Positions 12,783-24,643 are shown, numbered from the stretch's first letter. The stretch is 64,000 bases of DNA from Chimonanthus salicifolius (GCA_013350335.1 CM023534.1:16263302-16327301); one strand, 5' to 3'. The notes: a model not told the origin generated them from the sequence alone. Program-made: numbers and translations.

Positions 12783-13810
12783 AAGGAAGGAGAATGGTGT
12801 GCATTTATATGTGAGTGGAATTCATTGGTGGAGTCCTCATCTTAAGAAGTATTTTATGGAGCATTTGAAATGTTTAAAGAAAATTGTAGAGAGGGTGTTG
12901 AGACTTTAAATTGTTTAACAAGCAGTTAGATCCCTTGTAAGAACAATTTGTGAAGGTATGGATAGACAAATATTTGCATTTTCAAAATCGAGTGAGTTCA
13001 AAAGTAGAAGGTACAAATGTTATGTTGAAAAGATATATATATATTTCGACGGATGACCTTGATATTGTTCAAAGTAATATATGTAATGCCATTAAAAATA
13101 AATTTCTAGATATTAGGGCTCGACTTGACTTTGAAAGAATTTAGATTCCCCATACTTGTAATATTCCTTTCATTGCCGAAGTAAATGACAATGTATCACA
13201 TTTTGCATTTAATGAGATTTATAAGCAATATGTTTTGTTAGAAAATAATTCATTACTATGCATTTGTATAAATGGATTTACAATGACAATGGACTTACCT
13301 TGTGTGGACTTACCTTGTGAGTACAAAATGATGTTGATGGAGAAGTTACATTTAAATGAGTTCTATTCACAACGGAGAATCGATATCCAATCATTATACG
13401 ACTTGGACATTCAAATAAAGCAGAATCTTGATCAATTAGATATCTTGTTTGATTGTATGAAGAAGAATTATGTAAAGCGATCTTCAATCTATCAAAAATC
13501 TTTCTAAAATGAACTTTATAAATTTGTCAACAATACAATGCCTCTTAATCATGAACCTATTATTCAGCATTCAAAAGGACGTCATCCTGAGGCTTCAAAG
13601 TATAAGAATTCAAAAAGACAAAATAATTTCGCATTTGAGATTGCGGAGAATGCAAGAAGATGCAGGATATGTAAAAATGTTGGTTATAATAGTAGAACTT
13701 GTCCAAATCAAGATACTGCACATGCATTGAAGAATATAAAATTGAATGCTTTACCTAGTATAGGTAACTGTCATAAATCACAAACAACTAGTTTTTCTCA
13801 ATTATCTTAG
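12783..13810 (+). pseudogene. MULE (Mutator-like) transposase remnant
   Basis: Broken plus-strand frames follow the C-terminal part of a plant MULE transposase. The frame at 12942-13144 reads VWIDKYLHFQNRVSSKVEG, then a DLD and ERI segment, like the W-R-hF-n-tsrvE block before the last catalytic glutamate. 13235-13507 covers the SWIM-like stretch, with LPC repeated through a short local duplication. 13538-13810 carries a zinc knuckle (CRICKNVGYNSRTCP). An upstream piece near 12830-12900 in other frames resembles the preceding helix. Stops and frameshifts separate the parts. No terminal inverted repeats or target duplication were identified. The family assignment rests on motif resemblance. 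Confidence 0.7.
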
Positions 13811-15011
13811 GTAAGTGATTGTTAGATCATAATGATTCATACTTTTTTTCATTTTTACAAAATAAGTTGATAAAGATTAACATTTATTCCTTTTTCACAA
13901 ATAGATTTATCTTTCAACTTCTATGAAAAATTGACATATAACTATTCTCATTAAACTAAGTAATTTCTTGAATCAATTGATAGAGATATGTATTATGAGA
14001 TTTATATAATTTTCATATATGCTGTAATGTGATTTTTTAATATGTTATACAAGATTTCTGGTGATAATAGTAAGAAAAAGAAAAAGAAAGAAAGATGTAA
14101 TGATATAGACATGGATGAATGAGTAAACATACAGTATCCTTCTTCCTTTTGTGGATTTTGACATTCTCATACAGAGAATGATTGTTAGAGCTCCATGCTT
14201 TGATGCAAATGTAATTCATTATCAATTAAAGAACACAATGAGCTGTACTGCAATTCTAAATCTTTTGGACAGGAACTTCTGTATCCCGTTTACATTGGGT
14301 CCTCCGTAATTTTTTCTTTCTTGCTTCTTCAATAATATTAACATTGAACTTAGGGCGAAAGAATTGAGATTGATAAAGGGGTTCATTACCAAGTTGTGAG
14401 GCCAATTTCTCTTTTGAATGGGGACTCTCCTTGTTTATGCTAAAGAAGGAATGATTAACTGTTCTTTTATTGTATACTTGATTTAGCCCTTATTGTTTCG
14501 CTGTTCTGAATTACAATTGGCAGGCATTCTTACAATTCACTTGTTCCCTTGTATTTTTAGACAATGTCACTATCTCAAGATGGGTGTTAAAGACTTCTCA
14601 CGGTCTAATGGAGTCAGATGCAAAGTAATTCACAAATTTGTTGTAGTGTTTTAATTTTTTGTAGTTAATGTTTAGTTAAGGTGTTGCCATTTCTTATCAT
14701 GGAACAAAGGCATGATAAACCAATCTCTTTGATAAAAGAATGCCTTCGAATTCATGCAACTGTTGGGAGATAAGAAAGTTCTGCACTAATGTCCTATTTC
14801 GTTTTATCAATATCTTTCAGTCACTGCACGAGTCCATACGTTCTGCTTGCAGGTAGCAAGCTGTGTTCTGTCCAACCACAAGACCTTGCTAGTGTCAAAT
14901 ATCTGAAGGTAGACAGAGAATATGCAGTAGGAATCAGCAAACCAGATCAGATGGGAGCAAATAAGCAGGAGGTGGAGTATTTTATTATGTTAGTGAGTTT
15001 GTGGATGTGAA
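13811..15011. other. Non-coding, A/T-rich stretch
   Basis: No gene or repeat is recognised. Short open frames lack codon bias or motifs. The part from about 14850 may be the decayed upstream portion of the DUF4378 fragment that follows, but no domain can be read in it. Confidence 0.3.
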
Positions 15012-15260
15012 ATGCAGCCATTACACTGGATGTGGTTACAAAACATTGGTTCAAGGAATGAGGAAAGATTAGCGGAAGAAGTTTATAAGGAGGTCTTGTT
15101 GTGTACAAGTATGGAAGATCGGATGGTGGATGAGCTTGTGGAGAAGGACATGAACAATGATTTTGAAGCTGAAGCATTTGAAATAGGAGCTGTGATTGAG
15201 TTGGAGATCTTATTTCTTTGATCAATGAAGTGGAAGCCTATATTCTCTTAAGTGCTTGTT
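15012..15260 (+). pseudogene. DUF4378 C-terminal fragment (TRM/LONGIFOLIA-type protein), decayed
   Basis: The frame reads EEVYKEVLLCTSMEDRMVDE, then LVEKDM and AEAFEIGAVIELEIL. This matches the closing helices of the plant DUF4378 domain (usually W.DFE.EAFE.G..IE..I..SLV.EV). A one-base shift near 15215 restores a continuing LINEVEAYIL reading in another frame. The original frame meets TGA there, and part of the expected W-DF stretch is missing. Upstream frames carry no recognisable remainder of such a protein. This is best read as a pseudogene or dispersed fragment. The family call is by memory of the motif only. Confidence 0.5.
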
Positions 15261-15635
15261 TTTCACCACAATGTGGTTTGTGCCTGGCATTTATTTTTTT
15301 GCTTTGGGGCTTGTATCTTCGTTCCTTTATTATTAAAATGATATTTTTTTAGAATAAAAAGCTATGCAGTTGAATTTAGCAGAGAAATAAGATGGACGTA
15401 CTTTGTGCCAATGAAGTTTCGGTGGCTCTAGATAGAGCTAATGCTGTGTGGGTTGTTATGAATGGCTTTAGGCATCATTTGCAAGGCGCAGGAATTTGAG
15501 TATTCTTCATTTCTTTCTGTAGTCTTAGAACCTAGTAACAAAACCATGATTGCAGATGAATGCGGCAAAGCTCACAAAAAGATCAAAATAAATATTCAAT
15601 AGTTTGATTGATTTCTATAAATGTGGAGAATTTTA

Positions 15636-16000
15636 TAAGGAAACTGGTATAGAGAGACGTTAAGTAAATACCTAGTGGGATGGGTGTTGATAAGAGAGAA
15701 GCCCCTATTCCCCTAGGGTGAGGCCATGGCCAAGGTCCAAAGCAAAACTATGAGGGCAGAGTAGGCTTAAGGAGGACAATATCACACTGGAAAGTTGGAG
15801 TAGGGTCGTGACAAGTGGTATCAGAGCACGGTTTAACACTCGAACTTTGTAGACCATCTAACTCTACAATGTAACAGAGCTGGGGACAGCTCTGGTCTTA
15901 AGGGGGTGGATTGTAACACCCCCACCCACATGTATTATTTGTGATTTCAAACCATCCAAATGCATACAATAATAGAAGATCATCCATTCTGCCCAAGATT
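15636..16000 (+). mobile_element. TRIM-like miniature LTR element core (LTR end, PBS, PPT, LTR start)
   Basis: An LTR-like end (gtagg-gtcgtgaca, to 15813) is followed by TGGTATCAGAGC at 15816-15827, the plant initiator tRNA-Met primer site. Only about 70 bp later comes a purine tract (aagggggtgga, about 15900-15910) and then TGTAACACCCCCACCC starting at 15912, a fresh LTR start. PBS and PPT so close together leave no room for genes, as in TRIM elements. The outer ends could not be matched: the 5' start motif is absent upstream and the 3' end motif is absent downstream. Both LTRs therefore seem truncated, and the limits given are approximate. Confidence 0.6.
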
Positions 16001-17558
16001 TTTTTTTTTTTATTTGAGAAGAGAGGGAAGAATAAGCCATTTCAGAGAGTGGAGTGTGTCGGCCAAGGAAATGGAGAGACTCGGAAGTGAAGAGAAAAAC
16101 TGCTGCGATAGAAATGTCGATCGAAGTTGATAGTGTAGGCCGAGGAAATAGAAAGACTCAGAAATGAAAAGAGTGGTTGCTGCGGTGGAAATACCAATCG
16201 AAATAGACAACGTCGGCCAAGGAAATGCTTGAGAAAAGAGGGAAGATGCAAATGCTTGAATAGAGAGGGAAGAGGGGATGTATTTCGTCATTGGGAAGGG
16301 AGACATGGAAAAAAAAAAGGAAGAAAAGTGTCTATCTAATATGACTAAATTTGGAATTTTCTTATAGTATAATGTTCCCTTTGTCAAAATCTCAGTGTCC
16401 AAAACAATACTCAATTTATTATTAATTGTATGTATTTCGATATAAAATTGTCTTGCAATGATATATTATATTCTTGAATGGATACGGTTTATTAGAAATC
16501 AATGAAACAACAAAGTAGATTATGCTCATACATGGAATCAATTTATTTCATTTGCCTTCTATACATTTATACATAGATGTAAATGCACCGACCCAAGAAG
16601 GAGAAGAATAAAAGAAATGTGGGGGAGGGGAATAAATGGTGGTGATGGGCATCGATGGATGCTTCACTTCATCTAACCATACATTAAAAAAAAATGCTTT
16701 CACTTCTCACAGAACGAGAAAGTAAATGAGGAGAAGACCAACCATCCATATGAAGATGAACTGAGGCAACAGAAGAGGGTCGAGCAAGGAGTGGGTGTGA
16801 CTCACTAAAATGCAGCAGAATTGTGCGAGTCTACTCAGCTGAGTGAGAGTGAGTACTAAGGTTGAGAAGTGGGTTAGTGGACTGCGGGTCCCACACATTG
16901 TCACAAATCTCAATATATTACGTTAATTGTTAATAGCAGGGTTATTTTTAAATTCTTAGATTTTTGTCAGAAATTTATCAAGAAAATCTCATAGAAAATA
17001 TAATATTTAAAAAATAATAAAATAATAAATAATGTAGCTGGAGTTTAAAAATATAGATGATATTTTAGAAATAAAAAATGTATACTTGGTGCAAGCGTTT
17101 TTAACGAAAAATTTATGGTAAAATCTCACGATTTTAACAGAAATTTACCGCATCTAGCGATAAAAATACGTTTTTAATAAGAATTTACCGTTAAAAATGA
17201 TAAACGCGTTAAACTCGAGTTTTTAACATGTAAAGTTATTTTATCAATATTTTATGATAAAAATAAAAATATAGAAGATATTTGTTACCTTGATCCATGG
17301 ACATGAGAGGTAGTTTAATCACACTCAAATCGTTGGGTGTTTTGGGCACCAATACAAACGAGAGTAGGTGGGCACAAAACATAAATATTGGGTGATAGAC
17401 ACTAAGTTGTTGACACAAAACCTCAACAATGGGCCTTTGGGGGCAAACCCCAAAACGTAAAACGTGAGTGCTCTGGGCACTCGTCCAAGGAGTGAACGTC
17501 CGGGAAGATACAGGGCAGAGGGCGGCTTGGGCTGCTGGACTCAGGCGTCGATGGCTGT
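16001..17558. other. Non-coding stretch
   Basis: 16020-16300 holds diverged repeats of about 100 bp around tcggccaaggaaatg, gaaatgaaaagag and tgctgcggtggaaat, in two or three imperfect copies. The rest is A/T-rich. No gene is seen. Confidence 0.35.
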
Positions 17559-17566
17559 GCTTGACC
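17559..17566. repeat. Target-site duplication (left) of the hAT-like element
   Basis: gcttgacc, identical to 19229-19236. Removing the element and one copy would restore a continuous sequence. Confidence 0.9.
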
Positions 17567-19228
17567 CAGGGGTCAAAAATTCGGCCGATACTGTGCGTAT
17601 CGGCCGAATTATATCGGTTTTTTACCACCGATATACGTATCGGCCGTAAAAAAAAGTTCGGCCGATATGACCGAATTTTTGACCGATAATTCGGTCATGG
17701 TATCGGCTGAATTTTAAAAATTCGGTCATGGTATCGGCTGAATTTTAAAAATTCGGTGGTTTGTTTTTTTTTTTTAAAGAAAAGCTTTTTTTGTTAGAAA
17801 TATCAGAAAAAATGGGACTAGAAAGAATGGAAAGAGAAAAAATAAAATATGGAGAAAAGATTGAAGAAAAAAAATCACTACACCGTTCACAGCTTACCTT
17901 TCTCTTCTTTTTCTTCTCCGTTGATGGGAGAAATACAGAGCGGCGGCGGTTAGGGTTAGCACAGAGAGAGAGAGAGAGAGGGAAAGAGAAGAAACGTATC
18001 AAAAGAAGAGCATTTAGGGTTTGTAAGTGAATCTCACGTGACTTTACTAAAAGGATTACATGTCTAACCTAATATTTTTCCAAAAAATTATAAAATTTTA
18101 TTTTAAATACAATATTTATTTAGGTTAAAAATAAAAATTATAATATTTTTATTTATTTATCTTATTGTAATAATTTAATATTATATTTATCATCTAATAT
18201 TTTTAGACGTCCTATTCAGACACTCCATTTTTTTACCAGGGAAGACCCCTTTTCAAATTTTATGTGTAAATTACTATTTTATCTTTCTGCTAAAAAAACC
18301 TTCTAAAAAAGTATTATCCTTCAAATGATACAGTAAAATTGATTTAGAAATTTTAAACAGTAAAATTTTTATTTTTAAAATTTTAAAGTTATTTTTTAAG
18401 CACTGTGTGTTTTTAAAATTTCTCAAATTAAATATTCGGACTAATTACGATAGCCTGATAAAAATACTTTAAGAATTTAAGGTCTTTTGACATTCTCAAA
18501 TGCTTAAAATACAGTGTTTTACAAATAAGGGTATCCCTTAGCTGTGTGGAAAATACATTGGGAGTATCATAAGACCTTAAAGTCTTAAAGTATTTTTATC
18601 AGGTTATCGTAATTAGTCTGGATATTCAATTTGAGAAATTTTGAAAATACACAGTACTTAAAAAATAACTGTCTATGTTGTCAATATCTCCTTTAAAACT
18701 TTAAAGTTATTTTTTAAGCACTGTGTATTTCCAAAATTTCTCAAATTGAATATCCGAACTAATTACGATAACCTAATAAAAATATTTTAAGACTTTAAGG
18801 TCTTTTGACACTCCCAAATGTATTTTCCACACAGCCAAGGGATACATTTATTTGTAAAATACTGTATTTTAAGCATTTGAGAGTGTTAAAAGACCTTGAA
18901 TTCTTAAAATAATACTCATTGACTAAGAAAATAAATTATGAAATTATTTTTACAAATTTTCCTCATTTATATCCTTTTTCTTTTAATTTTTACCATTTTA
19001 TTACTAATTATATAATTTCTCGCTATCGTAACTTCAAAAATATATTAGAAGATCTAAATGTTCGATATTTTATGAAAAAAATTATATATTCAATAAGTTC
19101 ATAATTATCTGCATTTATTGTAATTTTTTTAAAATTTTTTTTTTTTTAAAAAAGTGCAGGAGAGAGAAAAATTCGGCCCATATGAAAAATCGGCCGGGAT
19201 ATCACCCGGCCGATTTTTCTACCCCCTG
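17567..19228. mobile_element. Non-autonomous hAT-like DNA transposon, 1.66 kb
   Basis: The left end reads CAGGGGTCAAAAATTCGGCCG. The right end read in reverse gives CAGGGGGTAGAAAAATCGGCCG. The element is flanked by a perfect 8-bp duplication, gcttgacc, at 17559-17566 and 19229-19236. The CAGGG ends and 8-bp duplication are hAT hallmarks. Repeated TCGGCCGAT / ATCGGC motifs crowd the left subterminal region (17580-17755), as expected of transposase-binding sites. No transposase frame exists. The interior carries a captured-looking segment at 17760-18030 and a large inverted repeat at 18385-18912. Confidence 0.85.
18385..18912. repeat. Nested inverted repeats inside the hAT-like element
   Basis: Blocks such as actaattacgatagcctgat, ctttaaggtcttttgacatt, acaaataagggtatccctt and agctgtgtggaaaatac appear at 18440-18565. 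They recur inverted at 18540-18670, forward again at 18700-18810, and inverted at 18810-18912. The outer arms are roughly 18470-18570 and 18810-18912. A transcript would fold into a long imperfect hairpin. Confidence 0.75.
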
Positions 19229-19570
19229 GCTTGACCCTGCATGACAGAAGAGGCTGCGGACTTTGACTCGGAAGAGGCGGAGATCAGCAGGGGTTCTGCT
19301 GGCTCTCGGGCAGCAGGAAATCACCGTTCTAGACGAGAGAAGTAGGAAGAGAAAAAAAAAAGGGATAGAGAAGCACCGTTCTTCGTAGAGAATGGAGAGG
19401 AGAAAGGAAAAGAGAACAAAGAAGAAGATAGGATCTTGGAAGAGTTCTGTAATTTCATTCATTTATATTTTTTTTACCGTCAAGATAAGATTTTATAACA
19501 AGAAAAGAAATCACTAACATGTAATACTCAGTGCACAGTAAAAAGAGCAAGTAAAGAAAGTCTTAGAAGA

Positions 19571-20013
19571 AATTGCTACTGCATGACTGATTTAGACTGA
19601 TCTTTTAATTTAAGTCTGATTCAAATTTATTTTAATGAGTTTGTGCTGCATCATCTAGTTGATGATAGATCATCAACTAGAAGCTTCCATTGTTATGAGT
19701 AACACAGGGGATCCCCTCCACTGTCAGGAATAGACTTGAAAAAAAACAAGCAAAGAGAAGAGTAACCAATCTTTTTCCACGACTGATTTTATTTAATGAT
19801 GATCATTACTCTTCTTTTTGCCATTGAAGAGCCTAATTGTAGTCCTTTTTTCTAGTTTATTACTAATCGTGGTGAGGATCTCCTAACTTCCTCACAACGA
19901 TGGAAGCTTCTGGTTTAAGATATTTTTAGCTAGATGATGCATCACATATTCATTATTTTGAATCAGACCTAAATTAGAAGATCAATAGTCTGAATCAGTC
20001 ATACAACAGTAAT
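19571..20013. repeat. Foldback element with arms of about 115 bp
   Basis: The left arm is 19571-19688 and the right arm about 19900-20013. Read in reverse, the right arm gives blocks in the same order as the left: atgactgattcagact, tctgattcaaa, tgatgcatcatctag and agaagcttc. The loop of about 210 bp carries no gene. It may be a MITE or foldback transposon. A microRNA-like precursor is possible but the arms are long and imperfect. Confidence 0.75.
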
Positions 20014-20200
20014 TTTACATTTCTTGGAAAACCAATAAATTTAGAGAATGAGATTTGGTTTTTTTAATCATGAAACGGACTCTTACAAGAGTTTAGTAGT
20101 GGAGAACAGTATTGGATTTGAGTGTTGACCTCGATGTAGAGTGGTTCTTTCGTAGAGGTAGAAACACTTCTTTGTAGAGTCTTGCGTCATTGGCACACAG

Positions 20201-20364
20201 ACAACGAGTGTCCGTATTTACATGGCCGCCGCCGTCGTCAAATCTCCAATTACATTTAGTGTGGAAAGCCCATAGACAAAGTGTTTCTACATTTATGGGC
20301 TTTCCACACTAAATGTAATTGGAGATTTGACGATGGCTGCCATGTAAGTATGGACACTCGTTGT
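20201..20364. repeat. Near-perfect 164-bp hairpin
   Basis: The left arm 20201-20274 and the right arm 20294-20364 are reverse complements apart from a 3-nt GCC insertion and about three mismatches. They include an uninterrupted pairing of about 40 bp (from gtcaaatctccaattacatt through gtggaaagcccata). The loop is about 19 nt. Near-perfect pairing implies a recent origin or selection for the fold. No terminal duplication was found. Confidence 0.85.
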
Positions 20365-21194
20365 AATGATTGTTTGTTTTATGGGATTGGGTCGGGTTCA
20401 AGTCTTGATGGAGTGAAAATCTAAAATCTAGAAAGAAAAAAAAATGACTGCAATGTAAGTGCAGTTCTTATTTTATTTATTTATTGGATGATTTTAGTTT
20501 TCTTTATTTGATTGTATATTTATTTCATTACTATTAGATTAAAATTCAAACACTTTTGAATTAGTGTTTGATGATTACACTAATAAGATTTGAGATTACA
20601 AACATGAATACGTATTTAATAATAATTTATGAATGATGAAAATAATTAATTTCAAAATTTATATAAATTTGTATTAGTTTCTTCAAATTTTATTATATTT
20701 TTAATTTTTTATATCTTTTTTTCTAAAATAAAATGCTAAAAATAGTTAAAATATTAGAACATTCCGCTCAAAGAGGTTCTAAAATAGATCTAACAATTAG
20801 GGTGCAATCTCCTCGAAGAAAACAACAACCAGATCTCTCTATAGCAACTTTATTTTTTGTTACCCTTTAAATTCAAATTTTAAAATGTTTTAACTTTTTT
20901 TTCTACCTCTTTCTACTTACCTCAGTTTCAATTTTATACATTTTTTAAATGGCTTTCTTTTATTGCAACAAATGTTAAAGTTATTTAATATATTCATAAT
21001 CTTTTTGTTTTAATGTTACTATAATTATTGTTCCATTGTCAACATTCCCCTAGAATTCTCACCTTAAAGTTATATTTGGAGAAAAGTTATAGAATGATAC
21101 TTGTTAAGTTTTAATGTTACTGTAATTATTATTCCATTGCCAAATTTCGCTAAAATTATCACTTTGAAATTTCTACCCTCATTTGATTTATATA
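20365..21194. other. A/T-rich non-coding stretch
   Basis: It contains an imperfect direct repeat of about 40 bp (ttttaatgttact.taattatt.ttccattg) at about 21010 and about 21110. No gene is seen. Confidence 0.35.
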
Positions 21195-21582
21195 TGTTAG
21201 GACCCGGTTATGTCAATTTCATGACTCGGAAAGAAGCACTTGTTAAAAGAAACTTGAAGACTCATGATGATCAAGGAAGAAGATGTCACGCCCCGACTCC
21301 ACTGACGTGAGATTTTTTTTTTTTCCTAACACAATACTGAGCCTTTGCGGAAATCATTTTAATACATGGACTTAAAATCTCATATGACCAAGTTTGGATC
21401 TAACATTTGGCAGCCTCAGACCCAACCATACTTAGCCGGTAAAAATCCCATGCAGATGGAGGGGCTATCATGGGCCCGCTTAAGATCCAAAATCTCGAAA
21501 GATTCCACCTCGACGCATAGTATGTGGATACACTACTAACCAACATGTAATCTATAATTTGACCTCTTAAAAAAGTCCAAAT

Positions 21583-24500
21583 TGTCACGCCCCGACCCGA
21601 CCGGTGGGCCCGGAACGCGACTGATTTTTTTTTTTTTTGAAAGATAAACTAAACCACAAGCATTCTTACTGGGCCGGATCAACAGTTAGGCCCAGCGGTT
21701 ACACATCAGCCCGTTAAGTGGACTCAAACATGTACCATATGCCTGCCCCATAGACAAAGCAATAACAACACATAGAGTAAACAAGATCAACCATTAATTC
21801 ATCATTTCAAAATATTGATTAATCATTCATAATATTGTCTCAAATGGCAACATAGCCGATTACAACATTTAATCATAAATTAAGTACCACATCCGGTACT
21901 TAATTAAAAGACAACGGTTCCAAGAACCAACAGAAAAGATCAGGGCATTCCTCTCCGAGGGAATCCCAAACACTGCTTTAGCTCAAACGCCCTAAGCCTG
22001 AAAGAGAGGGTCCTCCTCCTCGGTTTCATCGCCTGAAAGGTGAGTGGTGTGAGCTAACTAGCCTAGTGAAGGATAATTAACAATGCACATTAAACAAATA
22101 GTAAAACAGGTTAACAACAGTTCAATATCACATGCTTGATAACAGTAAGCATAATCTTAAATCAGATAATAACATCATCAACTATCAATCACTGTCATTA
22201 TCCACCGTAACGCCTGCCGACTACACTGAGACCAGTATTAAGTCCCGACACGGTCAAAATATATCCTTGCAAGTACATCTCCGGCTCTTAAACTTAGCCG
22301 ATACTGACACCCTCAAGTCAGCAACTGACGACAGCATGGTCCGCCCATGGTCCAGTAGACATAAACCATCTCTCATATGGCCGATATTGGTTCAATAGCC
22401 CAGGTACGTGGAAGCAGTCTTACATACACATACGGTCAACACCGTAATATCAAATCATCACAGCACTCTTACCATAGTGCATCATGTATAGGCACATGAG
22501 TGGGTTCATCAAAACCGAAACCACTCATTACTCAAAATAACATCTGTTTATAAAATCTGCAGAGTTAAGTTCCCTCACCGTGATCGTGTGGTTTCGCGGT
22601 CTCTGTCAAACAACATACAAGTGCACAATCAATATACATATCAGATACGTACATATACGTAGTATTTGGAAATCACACGTTTTCCCACAAAATATCCAGG
22701 GTTCATGGAAATGAGTCTCCTACTTGGTTTCTAGCCTTTTTAAATCATCCACAAGATAATAATATAATAATAAAAAGGGGCTCAGTCCAAACTCATATTG
22801 TCTTCTGGGCATTGACCAGATTGACTCATTGAGTGAGGTCTAGATCCTCGGGTCACTTCTCGGTTTTCTTCTGGATAGGACCAGAGCTGACATTTTGAGT
22901 AGGCCTTGAGGTCACCCAGTGCCCGACTATAGTGCCGGCTTGAAAGTGAATCACTCAGTTCCCGATTAATGCCGGACTGAAAGCAGATACAATAATATTT
23001 ACACTATAAATAATAAGAGAAAGGGGTTAGTACAGTTTTATTTAACAAAGGGGGGTACAAATCATCACATCACATAATCTAACCAAATAATAAATTTATT
23101 TTTTTTGAATAAAATAATAATATTTAATTATTTAATTATTTATTCATTTTTTTTTCTTCGATGGGAACCAACATTTGAAATCATAAGCAACTATATTCTC
23201 AAATAAAAATATTTTTTTTTGGAATAAAATAATAATATTTAATTATTTAATTATTTATTCATTTTTTTTTCTTTCGATGGGAACCAACATTTGAAAATAT
23301 GAGCAACCATAATATCAAATAAATTTTTTTTTATATAAAATATTAATATATTTTTTTTCTTTCTTCTTCTTCCCCGTTCACTGTCTGTTGCGGACAGTGA
23401 ACGGCCGGTGAACAGTAAAACCGAAAATAGGAAATGGGCTATTTTCTGGACTCGATTTTTACATCTGACCGGTCCGATGGATTCCTCCGGGAGTCCTCTT
23501 TCCACAGGAAGAGTTTGGAGCTTTGAAACTCAGTGAGCCATCCGATCTTAACACCGGAAGCTCACTGATACGAGGAACCCTAAAATTTTCCCTAAATTTT
23601 TGAAATCGATTTTCTCACTGAAATCAGAGCCAAATTCAAAATTTTTTTATTCCAAATCGGTCGAAATTGAAAGGGGAATGCAGTGGTTACCTTTGATTGA
23701 GTTTCTGGGCTGAAATCCGGATTTTTTTTCTGAAAATCTCCTCTAAGTTACTGTTACAAAAGAGGGTCGGCCGGCTGGGTTTTACAGAGAGAGAGAAGGG
23801 AGAAGAGAAGAAGGTTTGTGGGAGTTAAAACCGATCAAAGGAGGCTGGTTTATATAGATTTTTCGGCCGGAAAATCCGGCACGCGCGATGGGACGGGACG
23901 TCGGAAAATCACCGGAAAATCGGGCAGCAGGGGCATGCGCCTGCGGCTGAGACGCTGCTACAGTAAATCGCAAGTTTACTTTTGCAGATCAGCCCTCCAG
24001 ATTTCCATTTTTGCGAAAAGGGCCTCATTTTGATAAAAAATGGATTTTTAACTAAAAAAATAATTTTAAAAGCTCAAAAATTTAATCCAACCTTACGGAT
24101 AGGTTGGGTTTTAAAAATATTAATCATCATAAAAATTTCAGATTTTATCTCTTACTAAAAATCATTTATTTAAATAAAAACCATAAATTTACACTATTTA
24201 CTTAAATAAAGAATTGTTAAAATAAACAATTTAGAAACATCATTTTGAGATGAAATGAAATATCTAAAATGGTCTACCATAAAATATAAATTTCAAAACC
24301 CTTTAAAATAATTAATACTCCCTTTCGGGGTTTTGACGGGCGATATTTAAATATCATTTTCTGAAAATAATTTTATTTTAAAATCAGAAATGTAAATCCT
24401 TCATTAAGGAAAACATTATTCACCAATAATATTCACAAAATCACACAATTTATAAAAATATACACAACAAGTGGTAAATTACCAAAATGCCCCTCCAGCT

Positions 24501-24643
24501 CGACGAGCTGAATCACTGAGTTTTCGGGCTCAGATCGGGCCAAACTTGGGCTTTCCTCGAAGCCTTAACCAAAAACCTCAAGATCAACCGGTTAAACAAG
24601 ATTAACGAGCTAAAACTCGCCTAATCTGGGGCAGGGTATTACA
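21583..24643 (-). repeat. 3' LTR of the chromovirus (left copy)
   Basis: 3061 bp, TG..CA bounded. It pairs with 30008-33092. It carries an internal A/T-rich direct repeat (about 23098-23190 and 23220-23310) with the block cgatgggaaccaacatttga twice. A TATA-like tttatatag at 23849-23857 (minus sense ctatataaa) matches the one in the other LTR. Confidence 0.92.

Noticed and set aside
15816..15827. TGGTATCAGAGC as part of a tRNA or 5S-like gene
   Set aside because: It is only the primer-binding complement of initiator tRNA-Met. No cloverleaf can be drawn. No 5S-like box was seen, so it is not a Cassandra element either.
22132..22398. 88-codon frame repeated at 30557-30823
   Set aside because: Both copies lie at the same place in the two chromovirus LTRs, on the strand opposite to the element. 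No domain or decay difference suggests coding.
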